Source: DATFTE01 sp963802575
GTDB lineage: Bacteria; Acidobacteriota; Terriglobia; Terriglobales; Acidobacteriaceae
Length of the DNA: 64,000 bases
Assembly (NCBI GenBank): GCA_963802575.1
Contig: CAWDJF010000007.1
Location: 186,001 to 250,000, forward strand
Reading direction: 5' to 3'
Position 1 is the first letter of the stretch. The number at the start of each line of letters is the position of its first letter. This document shows, piece by piece, positions 24,312-32,415 of the stretch. The notes beneath the pieces are model-generated. The model was not told where the DNA came from and searched no databases. It was given only the letters and a program-made list of their open reading frames with translations. Both the position numbers and the translations under genes were made by a program.

Positions 24312-24893
24312 TTACTTCTTGGCGTGCGCAAAGAACCGACCGATTCCAAGACGAACTTGCACTGTATTCACCCCGGGATTTGGGGATGAAAGCCCGGCGT
24401 TCGAAATGTGCATGTAGCGAATCTCTGCGCTCCAGTTGTACTTCTCGCGGAGAATGTGGGTTCCCAGAGCCGCGCCTGAAGTGAAGTTGATCTTCGATGT
24501 GAACGATGGCACTTCATTGTTCGTGAACAAGGTCCCGCCGTCGAGCTCAAGATAGGGGACGAAGCTTCCCCGGGTGGCGAAGTTCCACTTGAGGTTTACG
24601 GGGTTAACTCCAAAGCCATAAGCGGTGTTAGCTGGCTGGAAAACGAGGAACACCGGCACCGCATCGACGGCCGCCTCAAATCGTCCCTTAAGAAAGCCTG
24701 GGCCGTGGGGACGGGTCAGGATCCACCCATAGCGCAGCCCGAGATTCCAGACGCCCGTATTAGCGGTGCCTCCACTTACCGAGTGGCCGCCGCCGCTCCA
24801 CACTTCGATCTCGTGGCCTCCGTCTTCCGGACGGGCCTGGGCTGAGGCAAGCAGAGGTGCAAACAGCAATAGGAAAATGCAGATTCGTTTCAT
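24312..24893 (-). CDS. PagL-like acyloxyacyl hydrolase (lipid A 3-O-deacylase family)
   Basis: 193 residues from ATG 24893, chosen because it begins a signal peptide (KRICIFLLLFAPLLASAQA). The body is an outer-membrane beta-barrel-like series of alternating strands (HEIEVWSGGGHSVSG, VWNLGLRYGWIL, FVPYLELDGGTLF). Near the C-terminus is the PagL-type active-site text YMHISNAGLSSPNPGVN, where His and Ser form the catalytic pair; the acidic partner is not certain. In the outer membrane such enzymes remove the 3-O acyl chain of lipid A. It fits with lpxD and glmU elsewhere in the window. It is adjacent to an SDR gene on the same strand. Confidence 0.78.
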   Translation of the reverse strand: MKRICIFLLLFAPLLASAQARPEDGGHEIEVWSGGGHSVSGGTANTGVWNLGLRYGWILTRPHGPGFLKGRFEAAVDAVPVFLVFQPANTAYGFGVNPVNLKWNFATRGSFVPYLELDGGTLFTNNEVPSFTSKINFTSGAALGTHILREKYNWSAEIRYMHISNAGLSSPNPGVNTVQVRLGIGRFFAHAKK

Positions 24894-24946
24894 GAGAGAT
24901 GCAAACTGCGCACGATACAGGAAACGGTAGCCGGTGACAAATCCGT

Positions 24947-25684
24947 TCACAGCCCCAATCCGCCGTCGACCGCGAGAATCTGTCCGGTTATGAAATGGGG
25001 AGCGGTGGCGAAGAACAGGACGGCGGCCGCGATTTCTTCTCCTGTCCCATTGCGCTTCATGGGAGTTTGTTTCGCCATCTTGCGCATAAACGCGGCTGCC
25101 GCCTTCTCGCCCAAATCGATCATCCCCGGAGCGATGGCATTCACCGCGATCTCTGGCGCCAGGGCTTTGGCCATCACCTTGGTCAGCATATGTACTGCGG
25201 CTTTTGAGGAACAGTAATGCGCATGCGTGGGCCAGGGACGAAGTCCGCCCAGCGATCCCATGTTGATGATCTTTCCCTTCCGCTCACGCAACCACTTCAA
25301 AGCTGCTTGTGAAACCAGGAATGGCCCGCGGGTATTTGAAGCGAAGATGGCGTCCCATTGCTTGACGGTAAGCTTGTCGAAATCGGCAGTCTCGTAGTTC
25401 GCGGCGTTGTTCACCAGGATGTCAATCCCTCCCAGTTCCCTGGCCACATCTTTCACCGTTGCTTTAACCGAGTTTGGGTCGGTGACGTCGCAGCGCAGAG
25501 CCACCGCGCGCACCCCGAACCCCATGAGGTCGATAACGGTATGCTGGGCTTCGCGCGCGGAGTGTTGAAAGGTTATGGCGATGTCAGCTCCGGCCCTCGC
25601 CAGCGCCAGGGCGGAGGCGCGACCAAGGCGCTTGGCTGCTCCCGTGATCAAGACTGCCTTCCCTGCCAGGGGATGCTCGTTCAT
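24947..25684 (-). CDS. short-chain dehydrogenase/reductase (pteridine-reductase-like)
   Basis: 245 residues. A classical SDR: nucleotide motif TGAAKRLGR (14-22), structural NNAAN (about 91-95), catalytic Ser in NMGSLGG, and YCSSK as the YxxxK pair at about 153-157. The C-terminal GQILAVDGG is typical. TGxxxRxG with the following Arg, plus the short C-terminus, recalls FolM/pteridine reductases, but substrate specificity cannot be read from sequence. It is NAD(P)H-dependent and cytoplasmic. It is co-directional with the PagL-like gene ~50 bp downstream. Confidence 0.85.
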   Translation of the reverse strand: MNEHPLAGKAVLITGAAKRLGRASALALARAGADIAITFQHSAREAQHTVIDLMGFGVRAVALRCDVTDPNSVKATVKDVARELGGIDILVNNAANYETADFDKLTVKQWDAIFASNTRGPFLVSQAALKWLRERKGKIINMGSLGGLRPWPTHAHYCSSKAAVHMLTKVMAKALAPEIAVNAIAPGMIDLGEKAAAAFMRKMAKQTPMKRNGTGEEIAAAVLFFATAPHFITGQILAVDGGLGL

Positions 25685-25782
25685 GCCACCGATTGTACCG
25701 CCTTAGTGTCAGCCATCGTGACCGACCGGCCGTTCCTTCAAAATTGTTGGAAAGCGCACTGTATTATTGCTAAACTCCGGCT

Positions 25783-26028
25783 ATGCTCGCTTCCCGAGAG
25801 GTCGTGGTTTACTCACGAAAAGGCTGCCACCTCTGTGAGATCGTGAAAGAAACGCTGGTGAAGCTCGAGCGTCGCGGCGGATTCAAATGGCAGGAAGTAG
25901 ACGTCGATAGCGACGATTCCCTGCGCCGCCAGTTCACCGACGAAGTTCCCGTCGTGTTCATCGACGGCCGGAAAGCCTTCAAGTACCGCATGGACGAGCG
26001 GGAGTTCCTGCGCAAGCTGGCCAGCTAA
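25783..26028 (+). CDS. glutaredoxin-like thioredoxin-fold protein
   Basis: 81 residues. The fold starts with a strand (VVVYSRKG) leading to a CHLC redox pair at 15-18. It is followed by the charged helix, VDVDSDDSLRRQF and the cis-proline segment EVPVVFID. It matches small glutaredoxin/DUF836 proteins and probably reduces disulfides or glutathionylated sites in the cytoplasm. It is divergent from the SDR gene across a 98-bp gap. No partner reductase is adjacent. Confidence 0.85.
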   Translation: MLASREVVVYSRKGCHLCEIVKETLVKLERRGGFKWQEVDVDSDDSLRRQFTDEVPVVFIDGRKAFKYRMDEREFLRKLAS

Positions 26029-26083
26029 ATCTGGACTTGGCACTTAGTAATTGGCACTTGGCCAATTGAGGTTGCTTTTCGTG

Positions 26084-26131
26084 CGCGCTAGATCCCTCCA
26101 CCTTCGCTTCGCTCAGGGTCGGGATGACGTC
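26084..26131. repeat. family C half-element
   Basis: Contains the right arm of the family C palindrome (CTAGATCCCTCCACCTTCGC through GGGATGACGTC). The left arm is missing, so it is a truncated copy between the glutaredoxin and LysR genes. Confidence 0.65.
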
Positions 26132-26239
26132 AGGTTTCGTTTTGCCTGATTCAGAAGCGACCCGCGCGCAGTCCGAGTTTTTCAGCGGCCTCCTAGAAGA
26201 CCAGCGACTCACTTCGCGGTATCATGATTCCGAATTCCC

Positions 26240-27148
26240 ATGGATTTCGATCAGCTCGAGACCTTTCTCGAAGTCGCGCGCTTGTGTTCGTTCTCCCGTG
26301 CCGCGGAGAAACGCTTCCGGACACAGCCGGCGATTTCATCGCAAATCCGAGCGCTCGAAGAAGAAGTAGGCGCGAAATTGCTGGACCGTTCCGGAGGCAA
26401 AGTTTCACTCACCGCCCCCGGCAAGCTGTTTCTGAAATACGCCGAAGAGACCATCGAATCGCGGAAGGCCGTGCTCACCGCGGTCGCCGAAACCGAGCGG
26501 GTTCCGCGTGGCGAAATCATCGTGGGTGCGAACGAAGGCACATGCCTGCACATCCTTCCCGAAGTTTTCGCGGAGTTCAAAAGGCAATATCCAGATGTCG
26601 CGGTCAATATCAAGCGGTCCGACTACGCGAAAATTTTGGAGTCGGTGATCGACAACTCGGTTGACTTTGGCGTGGTATCGCTGCCGGTCAGTGATCCTCG
26701 GCTCACCGTAGTTCTGATTCACCGTGACGAACTGGTGATCATCGCTCCGCCGCGGCATCCGCTGGCGAAGATGAAGTCGGCCTCCGTGGCGGAAACCGCG
26801 AAGTTTCCCCTGGTCGTACCGAAGGCAGGACATACCCGCGACGCGCTGGAGAATCTGTTTCACGAGCACAAGCTCAAGCCGCGTTACGCCATGGAATTGG
26901 ACTCGAGCGAATTGCTAAAGCGGTTTGTCGCGGCAGACGTAGGCGTCGGGTTCATCGCACGGTCCAACGTTTCTGAGGATGTTCGGGCCGGGGTTTTGTC
27001 AGCCGTTCCCTTCGCCGATGCACAGATTCGCCGCGATCTAGCTCTCGTCTTCCGCAAAGACAAAGCCCTCAGCCGCGCCGCGCTGGCTTTCATCGACACG
27101 ACGGTCAAGATCAAGACGGTGGACCCGGTGGTGGCGGGCAAGCCTTGA
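26240..27148 (+). CDS. LysR-family transcriptional regulator
   Basis: 302 residues. The N-terminal winged HTH (about 1-60) reads FDQLETFLEVARLCSFSRAA with recognition helix TQPAISSQIRALEEEVGAKL. A linker helix and the periplasmic-binding-protein-like effector domain (about 88-295: GEIIVGANEGTCLHILPEV, FGVVSLPVSDPRL, DELVIIAPPRHPLA) follow. It probably activates or represses neighbouring genes in response to a small ligand. The target is unknown; the divergent glutaredoxin side is not obviously related. The last 126 bp are duplicated downstream (27249-27374). Confidence 0.92.
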   Translation: MDFDQLETFLEVARLCSFSRAAEKRFRTQPAISSQIRALEEEVGAKLLDRSGGKVSLTAPGKLFLKYAEETIESRKAVLTAVAETERVPRGEIIVGANEGTCLHILPEVFAEFKRQYPDVAVNIKRSDYAKILESVIDNSVDFGVVSLPVSDPRLTVVLIHRDELVIIAPPRHPLAKMKSASVAETAKFPLVVPKAGHTRDALENLFHEHKLKPRYAMELDSSELLKRFVAADVGVGFIARSNVSEDVRAGVLSAVPFADAQIRRDLALVFRKDKALSRAALAFIDTTVKIKTVDPVVAGKP

Positions 27149-27160
27149 TGGCGCAGGCAA

Positions 27161-27214
27161 AAAAGCTTTTGAACGCAAAGTTCGCGAAGAACATCCGCAA
27201 AGAGCGCTAAGAAC
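27161..27214. repeat. family E repeat (CGCAAAG-rich)
   Basis: AACGCAAAGTTCGCGAAGAA followed by CATCCGCAAAGAGCGCTAAG, the same element as at 58924-58976 and, reversed, 14637-14676. It lies inside the duplicated LysR segment interval. Confidence 0.55.
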
Positions 27215-27248
27215 AGCTATGTATTTCGAGAAATAATAGTCTGTTTGG

Positions 27249-27374
27249 CAGATCCGCCGCGATCTGGCTCTCGTCTTCCGCAAAGACAAAGCCCTCAGCC
27301 GCGCCGCGCTGGCTTTCATCGACACGACGGTGAAGATCAAGACGGTGGATCCGGTGGTGGCGGCGAAACCGTAG
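27249..27374 (+). pseudogene. duplicated 3' fragment of the LysR gene
   Basis: 126 bp nearly identical to 27023-27148, the last 42 codons of the regulator (text RRDLALVFRKDKALSRAALA), including a stop codon at the same place (TAG instead of TGA). A handful of substitutions separate the copies. The offset of 226 bp and the intervening family E repeat suggest an unequal tandem duplication. It has no start and no HTH, so it is non-functional. Confidence 0.88.
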
Positions 27375-27423
27375 GCCCATTGTATTTCGGACTATACTTT
27401 CAGTCGGCCGACCGGAGAGCCCT

Positions 27424-29106
27424 GTGAACTCTCGCCATCTGATTCTGCCTTCACTTTTGGCATCCCTCCTTGCCGTTTCATTCGGGCAAACCACCGCAGT
27501 CAATCCGAAGTTCACGTCTTCCACGGAGTTGGTTCTAATCCCAACTGTTGTTACGGACGGCTCGGGAAGCCACGTGGCTAATCTTAAGAAAGACGATTTT
27601 GTTGTCAAAGAAGATGGAAAGCCGCGAGCAATTTCGGTATTCGAGGAAGTGGCTACTGACACTGTCCGTCTGCAACGCACAGCGGGAGAGAAAGGACAGT
27701 TCAGTAACTTCGATCCTGGAAGCGGAGGCTACCACCGGCTGACGATCATTGTTCTCGACCTGATCAATACCCCATTTAACGATCTGTCGAACGGCCGCAA
27801 GGCCCTATTTGATTTCTTCACTCGCGCCGCCGAATCCGGTGAACCGATGTGCCTGCTGGCGCTGGAACGGGGTGGGATCACGGTGGTTCACGAATTCACC
27901 GACGATCCTAAGGTGCTGGCAGAGGCGCTTCGGCAGCTCCCTGCAGGTTCTGCTCCGCTCGTGCACGAGACTGTCGCAGCAGTCGACGCGCCCCCGGGAA
28001 GCGATCCCACGGCCGTGGTCCTTCGTAGGCTGATCCGGTCAATGACACAAAATGAAAAGCAACTGGAATCTACCGAGCGGAAGGATACGGCGATCCTCAC
28101 ACTCGAGGCTTTGAATCAGATTGCGGTGGCCTTTGGGGGACTGCCGGGCCGGAAGTCTTTAATTTGGGCCAGCAGTGGATTCGTCTACTCGCTGAGTTCT
28201 CCAACAAAAATGATGTGCGAGCCCGCATGCCCGGTCGAGCAACGCGGCTCAGTACAAGGGCTCTATGAGCGTCTGTGGAGGACGATGAACAACTCGCAGA
28301 TCGCCATTTATTCGGTCGACCTTAGATCTTTAGCAGCGGGAAATTTCCAGGCATCCAGCGGCACCGACCAATTCACACATCCCTATGAAGTGGGCGATCC
28401 TGACTTCGACAAGGCCGCCGAAGCGAATTGGACGGTTCAAGACACCACGACATCGCTCAAACTGTTTGCGGAAAACACAGGCGGCAAGGCCTTCACCAAT
28501 ACCAACGATTTATCGCAAGCCTTTCGCCAGGCCGTTCAGGACGATAGTCACTATTACATGCTGGGTTACTACGTCGATCGTAATCAGACCAAGGCTGGCT
28601 GGCATAAGCTTTCGGTCAACGTAAATCGAAAAGGCATTCATGCTCGCTTCCGCAATGCGTTCTTTCGTCCCGATCAAACGAACGCGGACTCCGGACGTCC
28701 GGAGGTTCGCCTGGCGCTTGTGTCTCCCTTGGACTTCACCGGAATTCCCGTGACCGTAACTTGGTCCGGGCGAGATGCCGGCAAAGAGCCGGGCAAAAGC
28801 AAAGTGAGCTTTGATCTCGTGATGCCTGCGAACTTCGCCTTCATCGACGAGACTGACCAGAATCACATGTCCGTCGAAATCCTGGCGGTGGCGCGAAACG
28901 GCAAAGGCGAGGCCAGCGGAGATATGTCACAAAAAATCGACACTCATCTGAAACCCGACGGCCTTTCGCAAATCCAGCAAAATGGCATGACCTACCGGAG
29001 CGCTCTGCAACTTTCCCCCGGCGTGTACACTGTGCGCTTCGTGGTTCGGGATGTGCTGGCAGATAGGATCGGTAGCGTTGCCGTACCGTTGAAAGTTGGA
29101 CCCTGA
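27424..29106 (+). CDS. secreted VWFA-related protein (Acidobacteria type)
   Basis: 560 residues from GTG 27424. The signal peptide (LILPSLLASLLAVSFG) is followed by STELVLIPTVVTDGSGSHVA, KDDFVVKEDGKPRAISVFEE and a von Willebrand A-like domain (LTIIVLDLINTPFND). This matches the VWFA-related family almost confined to Acidobacteriota (TIGR03436-like). The canonical DxSxS metal site is degenerate here (VLDLINT). Residues ~320-390 contain the second conserved part (LKLFAENTGGKAFTN, SHYYMLGYY), and a beta-sandwich C-terminus follows. Exported or surface protein of unknown role. It is followed at ~50 bp by a POTRA protein on the same strand. Confidence 0.9.
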   Translation: MNSRHLILPSLLASLLAVSFGQTTAVNPKFTSSTELVLIPTVVTDGSGSHVANLKKDDFVVKEDGKPRAISVFEEVATDTVRLQRTAGEKGQFSNFDPGSGGYHRLTIIVLDLINTPFNDLSNGRKALFDFFTRAAESGEPMCLLALERGGITVVHEFTDDPKVLAEALRQLPAGSAPLVHETVAAVDAPPGSDPTAVVLRRLIRSMTQNEKQLESTERKDTAILTLEALNQIAVAFGGLPGRKSLIWASSGFVYSLSSPTKMMCEPACPVEQRGSVQGLYERLWRTMNNSQIAIYSVDLRSLAAGNFQASSGTDQFTHPYEVGDPDFDKAAEANWTVQDTTTSLKLFAENTGGKAFTNTNDLSQAFRQAVQDDSHYYMLGYYVDRNQTKAGWHKLSVNVNRKGIHARFRNAFFRPDQTNADSGRPEVRLALVSPLDFTGIPVTVTWSGRDAGKEPGKSKVSFDLVMPANFAFIDETDQNHMSVEILAVARNGKGEASGDMSQKIDTHLKPDGLSQIQQNGMTYRSALQLSPGVYTVRFVVRDVLADRIGSVAVPLKVGP

Positions 29107-29157
29107 TCTTCCGCCGGCGCGCTTGGCTCGGGGTCCTCTGGTTTACAATTCTTCGTT

Positions 29158-30465
29158 GTGAACCGTTGCCCGGTTTTTCTCCTCGTTGTTCTCTCGGTAA
29201 TCCCTTCCTTCGCCCAAACGCGCAAGCTTTCTCCCAAAGACCTTCCACCCTCCGCCTTCAAATTGATTTCGGTCAAGATCGCGGGCACTGACGGCTACAC
29301 GCCGGAGGAAATCATTGAAGCCGCTCGTTTGAAGATCGGCGAGACGTTCACCAATGACGACTTCAAAGCCGCGACCGAGCGACTCGGCGCCAGCGGAGCC
29401 TTCAGCGACGTCGCGTACAACTACCAGTATTCGAGCGAGGGAACGAGACTGACTTTTCAGCTCACCGAATCTGACAAGCTGGTCCCGGTGCGTTTTGACA
29501 ACATTGTCTGGTATTCCGATGACGAACTGCTGGCCCAGCTTCACGAACGCGTGCCGCTGTTTCACGGCCGCCTTCCGGTTAGCGGTAATCTGGTAGATCG
29601 GGCTTCCGATGCGGTGCAAGCGCTGATGGTCGAGCGCGGCGTTTCGGGCAAGGTCGACTACCTGCGCGCGGGAATCGAGAATGGCCCGGTCGAGGCCATC
29701 GTCTATACCATCAAGGGGCCTGACGTCCGAGTTCGCAAGACTGATTTCAGCGGCGCATCCCCAGCTGAAGTCGAGGCTCTACAAACCGCCGCAACCCGCC
29801 TTGAGGGAGCCGATTACTCGCGTTCCCTGCTTCGCGTGCAGGAAGACAAAGTATTTCTCCCCATCTATCTGGCACGTGGATATCTGAAAAGCAGCTTCGG
29901 CGATCCCCAGGCGAAAGTTGTCGAGGAAACTTCCAATCCAACGCTGGTGGACGTGACTTTTCCCGTCACTCCTGGAGCGCCATACAAGGTGAGCGCGGTT
30001 CAGTTCAGCGGCGAAAAAGCTTTCCCGGAAAACCGCTTGGTTTCGCTGATTCACCTCAAGCCGGGTGAACCCGCCAATGCCGTGCAGTTGCAGGATGACT
30101 TCCTCGCCATCAAAAAGCTCTATGGGACGAAGGGATACATGGCCGTAAATATCGAGCCCACGCCTCAGTTCGACGATGCGCAATCCACGGTGAACTACGT
30201 GATCGAAGTGCGCGAGGGCGACGTCTTCAAGATGGGAGAGCTCACCATCGAAGGTCTGGACAAGCAGACCACCGCGCGCCTAGAGGAAGACTGGAAGCTG
30301 CGCGGAGGCGATCCCTACGACTCCAGCTATCCGCACCGCTTCCTGACCGAGACTACGGAGGAACTCAAAGGCATGGGAGGCTGGAATGAGACCATCCACG
30401 AGACGCTCGACGACAAAGACAAAATCGTTGACGTAACCATTCGCTACGACCCGAAACCCAAGTGA
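29158..30465 (+). CDS. POTRA-domain protein lacking a barrel
   Basis: 435 residues from GTG 29158, with a signal peptide (FLLVVLSVIPSFAQ). Several tandem POTRA-like modules are visible: LISVKIAGTDGYTPEEI to GTRLTFQLTES; VRKTDFSGASPAEVEALQ; and YKVSAVQFSGEKAFPENRL with GEPANAVQLQDDF to NYVIEVREG. The last opens FKMGELTIEGLDKQ. The BamA/TamA family adds a C-terminal 16-stranded barrel; here the protein ends at DVTIRYDPKP without one, so it is a periplasmic POTRA-only relative. It may scaffold outer-membrane assembly. Downstream of the VWFA gene, probably co-transcribed. Confidence 0.82.
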   Translation: MNRCPVFLLVVLSVIPSFAQTRKLSPKDLPPSAFKLISVKIAGTDGYTPEEIIEAARLKIGETFTNDDFKAATERLGASGAFSDVAYNYQYSSEGTRLTFQLTESDKLVPVRFDNIVWYSDDELLAQLHERVPLFHGRLPVSGNLVDRASDAVQALMVERGVSGKVDYLRAGIENGPVEAIVYTIKGPDVRVRKTDFSGASPAEVEALQTAATRLEGADYSRSLLRVQEDKVFLPIYLARGYLKSSFGDPQAKVVEETSNPTLVDVTFPVTPGAPYKVSAVQFSGEKAFPENRLVSLIHLKPGEPANAVQLQDDFLAIKKLYGTKGYMAVNIEPTPQFDDAQSTVNYVIEVREGDVFKMGELTIEGLDKQTTARLEEDWKLRGGDPYDSSYPHRFLTETTEELKGMGGWNETIHETLDDKDKIVDVTIRYDPKPK

Positions 30466-30816
30466 AGAGTGCATTTTTATTGGTCGCTAGCGACGCGGCT
30501 GAAGCCGTGCCCTGGCACGTCATCGTGGGAATGCTTTCGAGCGCAGCGGTGACGCTGGCTGTCGTGGGGTCCCTCCGCCCTCGCTTCGCTCGGGGTCGGG
30601 ATGACAGGGGTTGGGAATTGCGTATCTTACGCAAATGCCGCGACAGACAGTGCGTGTTTATTGCCGCTGCAAGCAGTGTGAGATTCTCGCTGGCCTAAGG
30701 TTTCCAAAACTGGGACAACTGTATAAAAATCCTGTAACTATCTTGTGGCTAGCTAATCTCTTGTGTAAGGTTTGTGTGCGTCCCGAAGGGCTGAAAACTT
30801 ATAAGGAGACCGATTC
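30466..30816. repeat. 351-bp repeat-bearing gap
   Basis: Holds a half-copy of the family A palindrome (GGCTGAAGCCGTGCCCTGGC near 30498) and a GGGGTCCCTCCGCCCTCGCT to GGGATGACAGG segment (30565-30606). The latter recurs at 36478-36523 and 36647-36690. The last ~80 bases are AT-richer and probably carry the promoter of 30817. No gene is supported. Confidence 0.7.
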
Positions 30817-31167
30817 ATGGGTTTGCAGAAATTAAGCGTTTCATTGGCCACGCTGGCTCTCGGCGCGGCGCTGGCATTTTCTCCCGCCTTGGCGGCGGAT
30901 AAGGCCCAGACTTTTAAGGGTGAGGTCAGCGATTCCATGTGCGGCAAGAAGCACATGATGGAAGGCGACAACGCCAGTTGCACTCGCGCCTGCGTCGGCA
31001 AAGGCTCGACCTACGCGCTGGTGGTGGGCGACAAGGTTTATACGCTCGATGCCAAAGATAAAGCTTCGCTCGACGAGCTCGACAAGCTCGCCGGCAAACA
31101 GGCCAGCGTGAAGGGCACGGCCAACGGCGACACGATTAGTGTCAGCTCGGTGATGGCTGGCAAGTAG
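30817..31167 (+). CDS. small secreted protein with conserved cysteines
   Basis: 116 residues with an excellent ribosome site (AAGGAGA, seven bases before ATG). The signal peptide has core VSLATLALGAALAF and cleavage after LAADK-proximal Ala. The mature protein begins KGEVSDSMCGKKHM, with further cysteines in SCTRACVGKG, a pattern found in small exported acidobacterial proteins. Its beta-rich remainder (YALVVGDKVYTLDAKDKASL, QASVKGTANGDTISVSS) resembles an OB-like fold. Function unknown. A strong intrinsic terminator follows at 31213-31249, so it is a single-gene unit. Confidence 0.82.
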   Translation: MGLQKLSVSLATLALGAALAFSPALAADKAQTFKGEVSDSMCGKKHMMEGDNASCTRACVGKGSTYALVVGDKVYTLDAKDKASLDELDKLAGKQASVKGTANGDTISVSSVMAGK

Positions 31168-31212
31168 CGAAAAAGTTCCCGGCGCAGCCCTCCCCCCTTT
31201 CGCGCCGGATCA

Positions 31213-31249
31213 GGCGGGAATCTCCCAAGCGGATTCCCGCCATTTTTTT
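31213..31249 (+). terminator. intrinsic terminator
   Basis: Stem GGCGGGAATC (31213-31222) with GATTCCCGCC (31232-31241), eight- to nine-base loop, then ATTTTTTT. It ends the 30817-31167 transcript. Confidence 0.9.
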
Positions 31250-31336
31250 GAAGTGAACCTGAATTTTCATACTCCTGTCACAATTCGCTATGTTAGATTT
31301 AAGCGCTAAACCACAGAATCATCGGAGGAACACGAA

Positions 31337-31894
31337 TTGGGCAAGGACATGGTCCCCAAGCGGATTTTTTTCACCAAGGGGGTCGGCAAACATCGGGAGC
31401 GACTTACTTCCTTCGAATTGGCGCTTCGCGACGCCGGCATCGCAGCGCAAAACCTGGTTCGAGTGTCATCGATTTTTCCGCCACAGTGCAAACTGATTGC
31501 CCGCTCGCAGGGTTTGAAATACCTGCATCCCGGCGAAGTCGTGTTCTCGGTTGTCGCCGAGAATTCGACGCACGAACCGCATCGCCTGCTGGCCGCGAGC
31601 ATTGGCGTCGCCATTCCCGCCGATCGCAATACCTACGGCTATCTGAGCGAACATCACTCGTTCGGCGAGACCGAAGACACGGCGGGAGAGTACGCGGAGG
31701 AACTCGCCGCGGAAATGCTGGCGACCACGTTGAATGTGGAGTTCGATCCGGACCGGTCCTGGGACGAGAAGAAAGAAATCTACCGCATCTCGAACAAGAT
31801 CGTGCGCACCGCCAACGTTACCCAGTCGGCTGTGGGGGACAAGCGCGGATTGTGGACCACCGTGATCGCCGCGGCGATCTTTATCTTCGATTAA
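31337..31894 (+). CDS. pyruvoyl-dependent arginine decarboxylase
   Basis: 185 residues from TTG 31337; GGAGGA at 31324-31329 sits seven bases before it, whereas the ATG at 31349 is too far away. The self-cleavage motif VSSIFPP is at 43-49; cutting between Ser44 and Ser45 creates the pyruvoyl cofactor. Conserved flanking text includes FFTKGVGKH, HPGEVVFSVVAEN, HRLLAASIGVA and YGYLSEHHSFGE. It decarboxylates arginine to agmatine. Agmatine deiminase and N-carbamoylputrescine amidase at 33.8-35.8 kb complete the route to putrescine. About the family's usual length (150-195). Confidence 0.92.
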   Translation: MGKDMVPKRIFFTKGVGKHRERLTSFELALRDAGIAAQNLVRVSSIFPPQCKLIARSQGLKYLHPGEVVFSVVAENSTHEPHRLLAASIGVAIPADRNTYGYLSEHHSFGETEDTAGEYAEELAAEMLATTLNVEFDPDRSWDEKKEIYRISNKIVRTANVTQSAVGDKRGLWTTVIAAAIFIFD

Positions 31895-32262
31895 ACTCCA
31901 GCGCGGAGCAAAGACGGGCCACAGGCTCGTCTTTTCGTTGAGACCATCCTGAAGCGAACCTCAGGGGCTAAAGCCCGGGTTTCACCGGATTTTAACGGCA
32001 CGGCTGAAGCCGTGCCCTTCCCCACACCTGTTTACGAGACGACTTCTGAGTGCTACACGCCAGATCCTTCCGCCTATCGGCGTCAGGATGACTTCTCATT
32101 GTGGGGTAAGGCGGGCGTCAGGATGACTTCTCACTGTGGAGCAAGGCGGGCGTCAGGATGACTCTCATGGTGGGGCAAGGCCGGCGTCACGACTTCTAAT
32201 TGTGGGATCGGCTGGCCGTTCCGTCGAGCAACCCAGGCTCCGCTTTCGCCCTCTCAGCGGTC
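31895..32262. repeat. 368-bp gap: family A copy and 35-bp tandem repeats
   Basis: 31959-32020 is a family A unit (GGGGCTAAAGCCC and ACGGCACGGCTGAAGCCGTG). 32051-32090 has remnants of family C (CACGCCAGATCC). From 32081 a 35-bp unit (CGTCAGGATGACTTCTCATT plus GTGGGGTAAGGCGGG) repeats with starts at 32081, 32116, 32151 and 32185, decaying in the last copy. The remainder holds the leader of the 50-residue gene. No RNA gene recognised. Confidence 0.8.
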
Positions 32263-32415
32263 ATGATTCGCCAATTAAAATCTGGAGAGTTTCGGCTTTA
32301 TTCGAGAAAGAAAGATCCCAAAACCGGCAAGCGCAAAAATCTTGGGACGTTCTCTAGCCGCAAGGCCGCCGAGAAGCACGAGCGCGCTGTGCAGTACTTC
32401 AAACGCGCAGGATAA
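32263..32415 (+). CDS. 50-residue conserved small protein
   Basis: From ATG 32263: begins MIRQLKSGEFRLYSRKKDPK, continues GKRKNLGTF and ends in a basic helix with KHERAVQYFKR. This strongly basic, compact pattern is one I associate with small standalone proteins in diverse bacteria; the role is unknown, with nucleic-acid binding plausible from charge. The stop abuts the stop of the convergent deoxyhypusine-synthase-like gene (32415/32416), so the two transcripts meet tail to tail. Confidence 0.65.
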   Translation: MIRQLKSGEFRLYSRKKDPKTGKRKNLGTFSSRKAAEKHERAVQYFKRAG

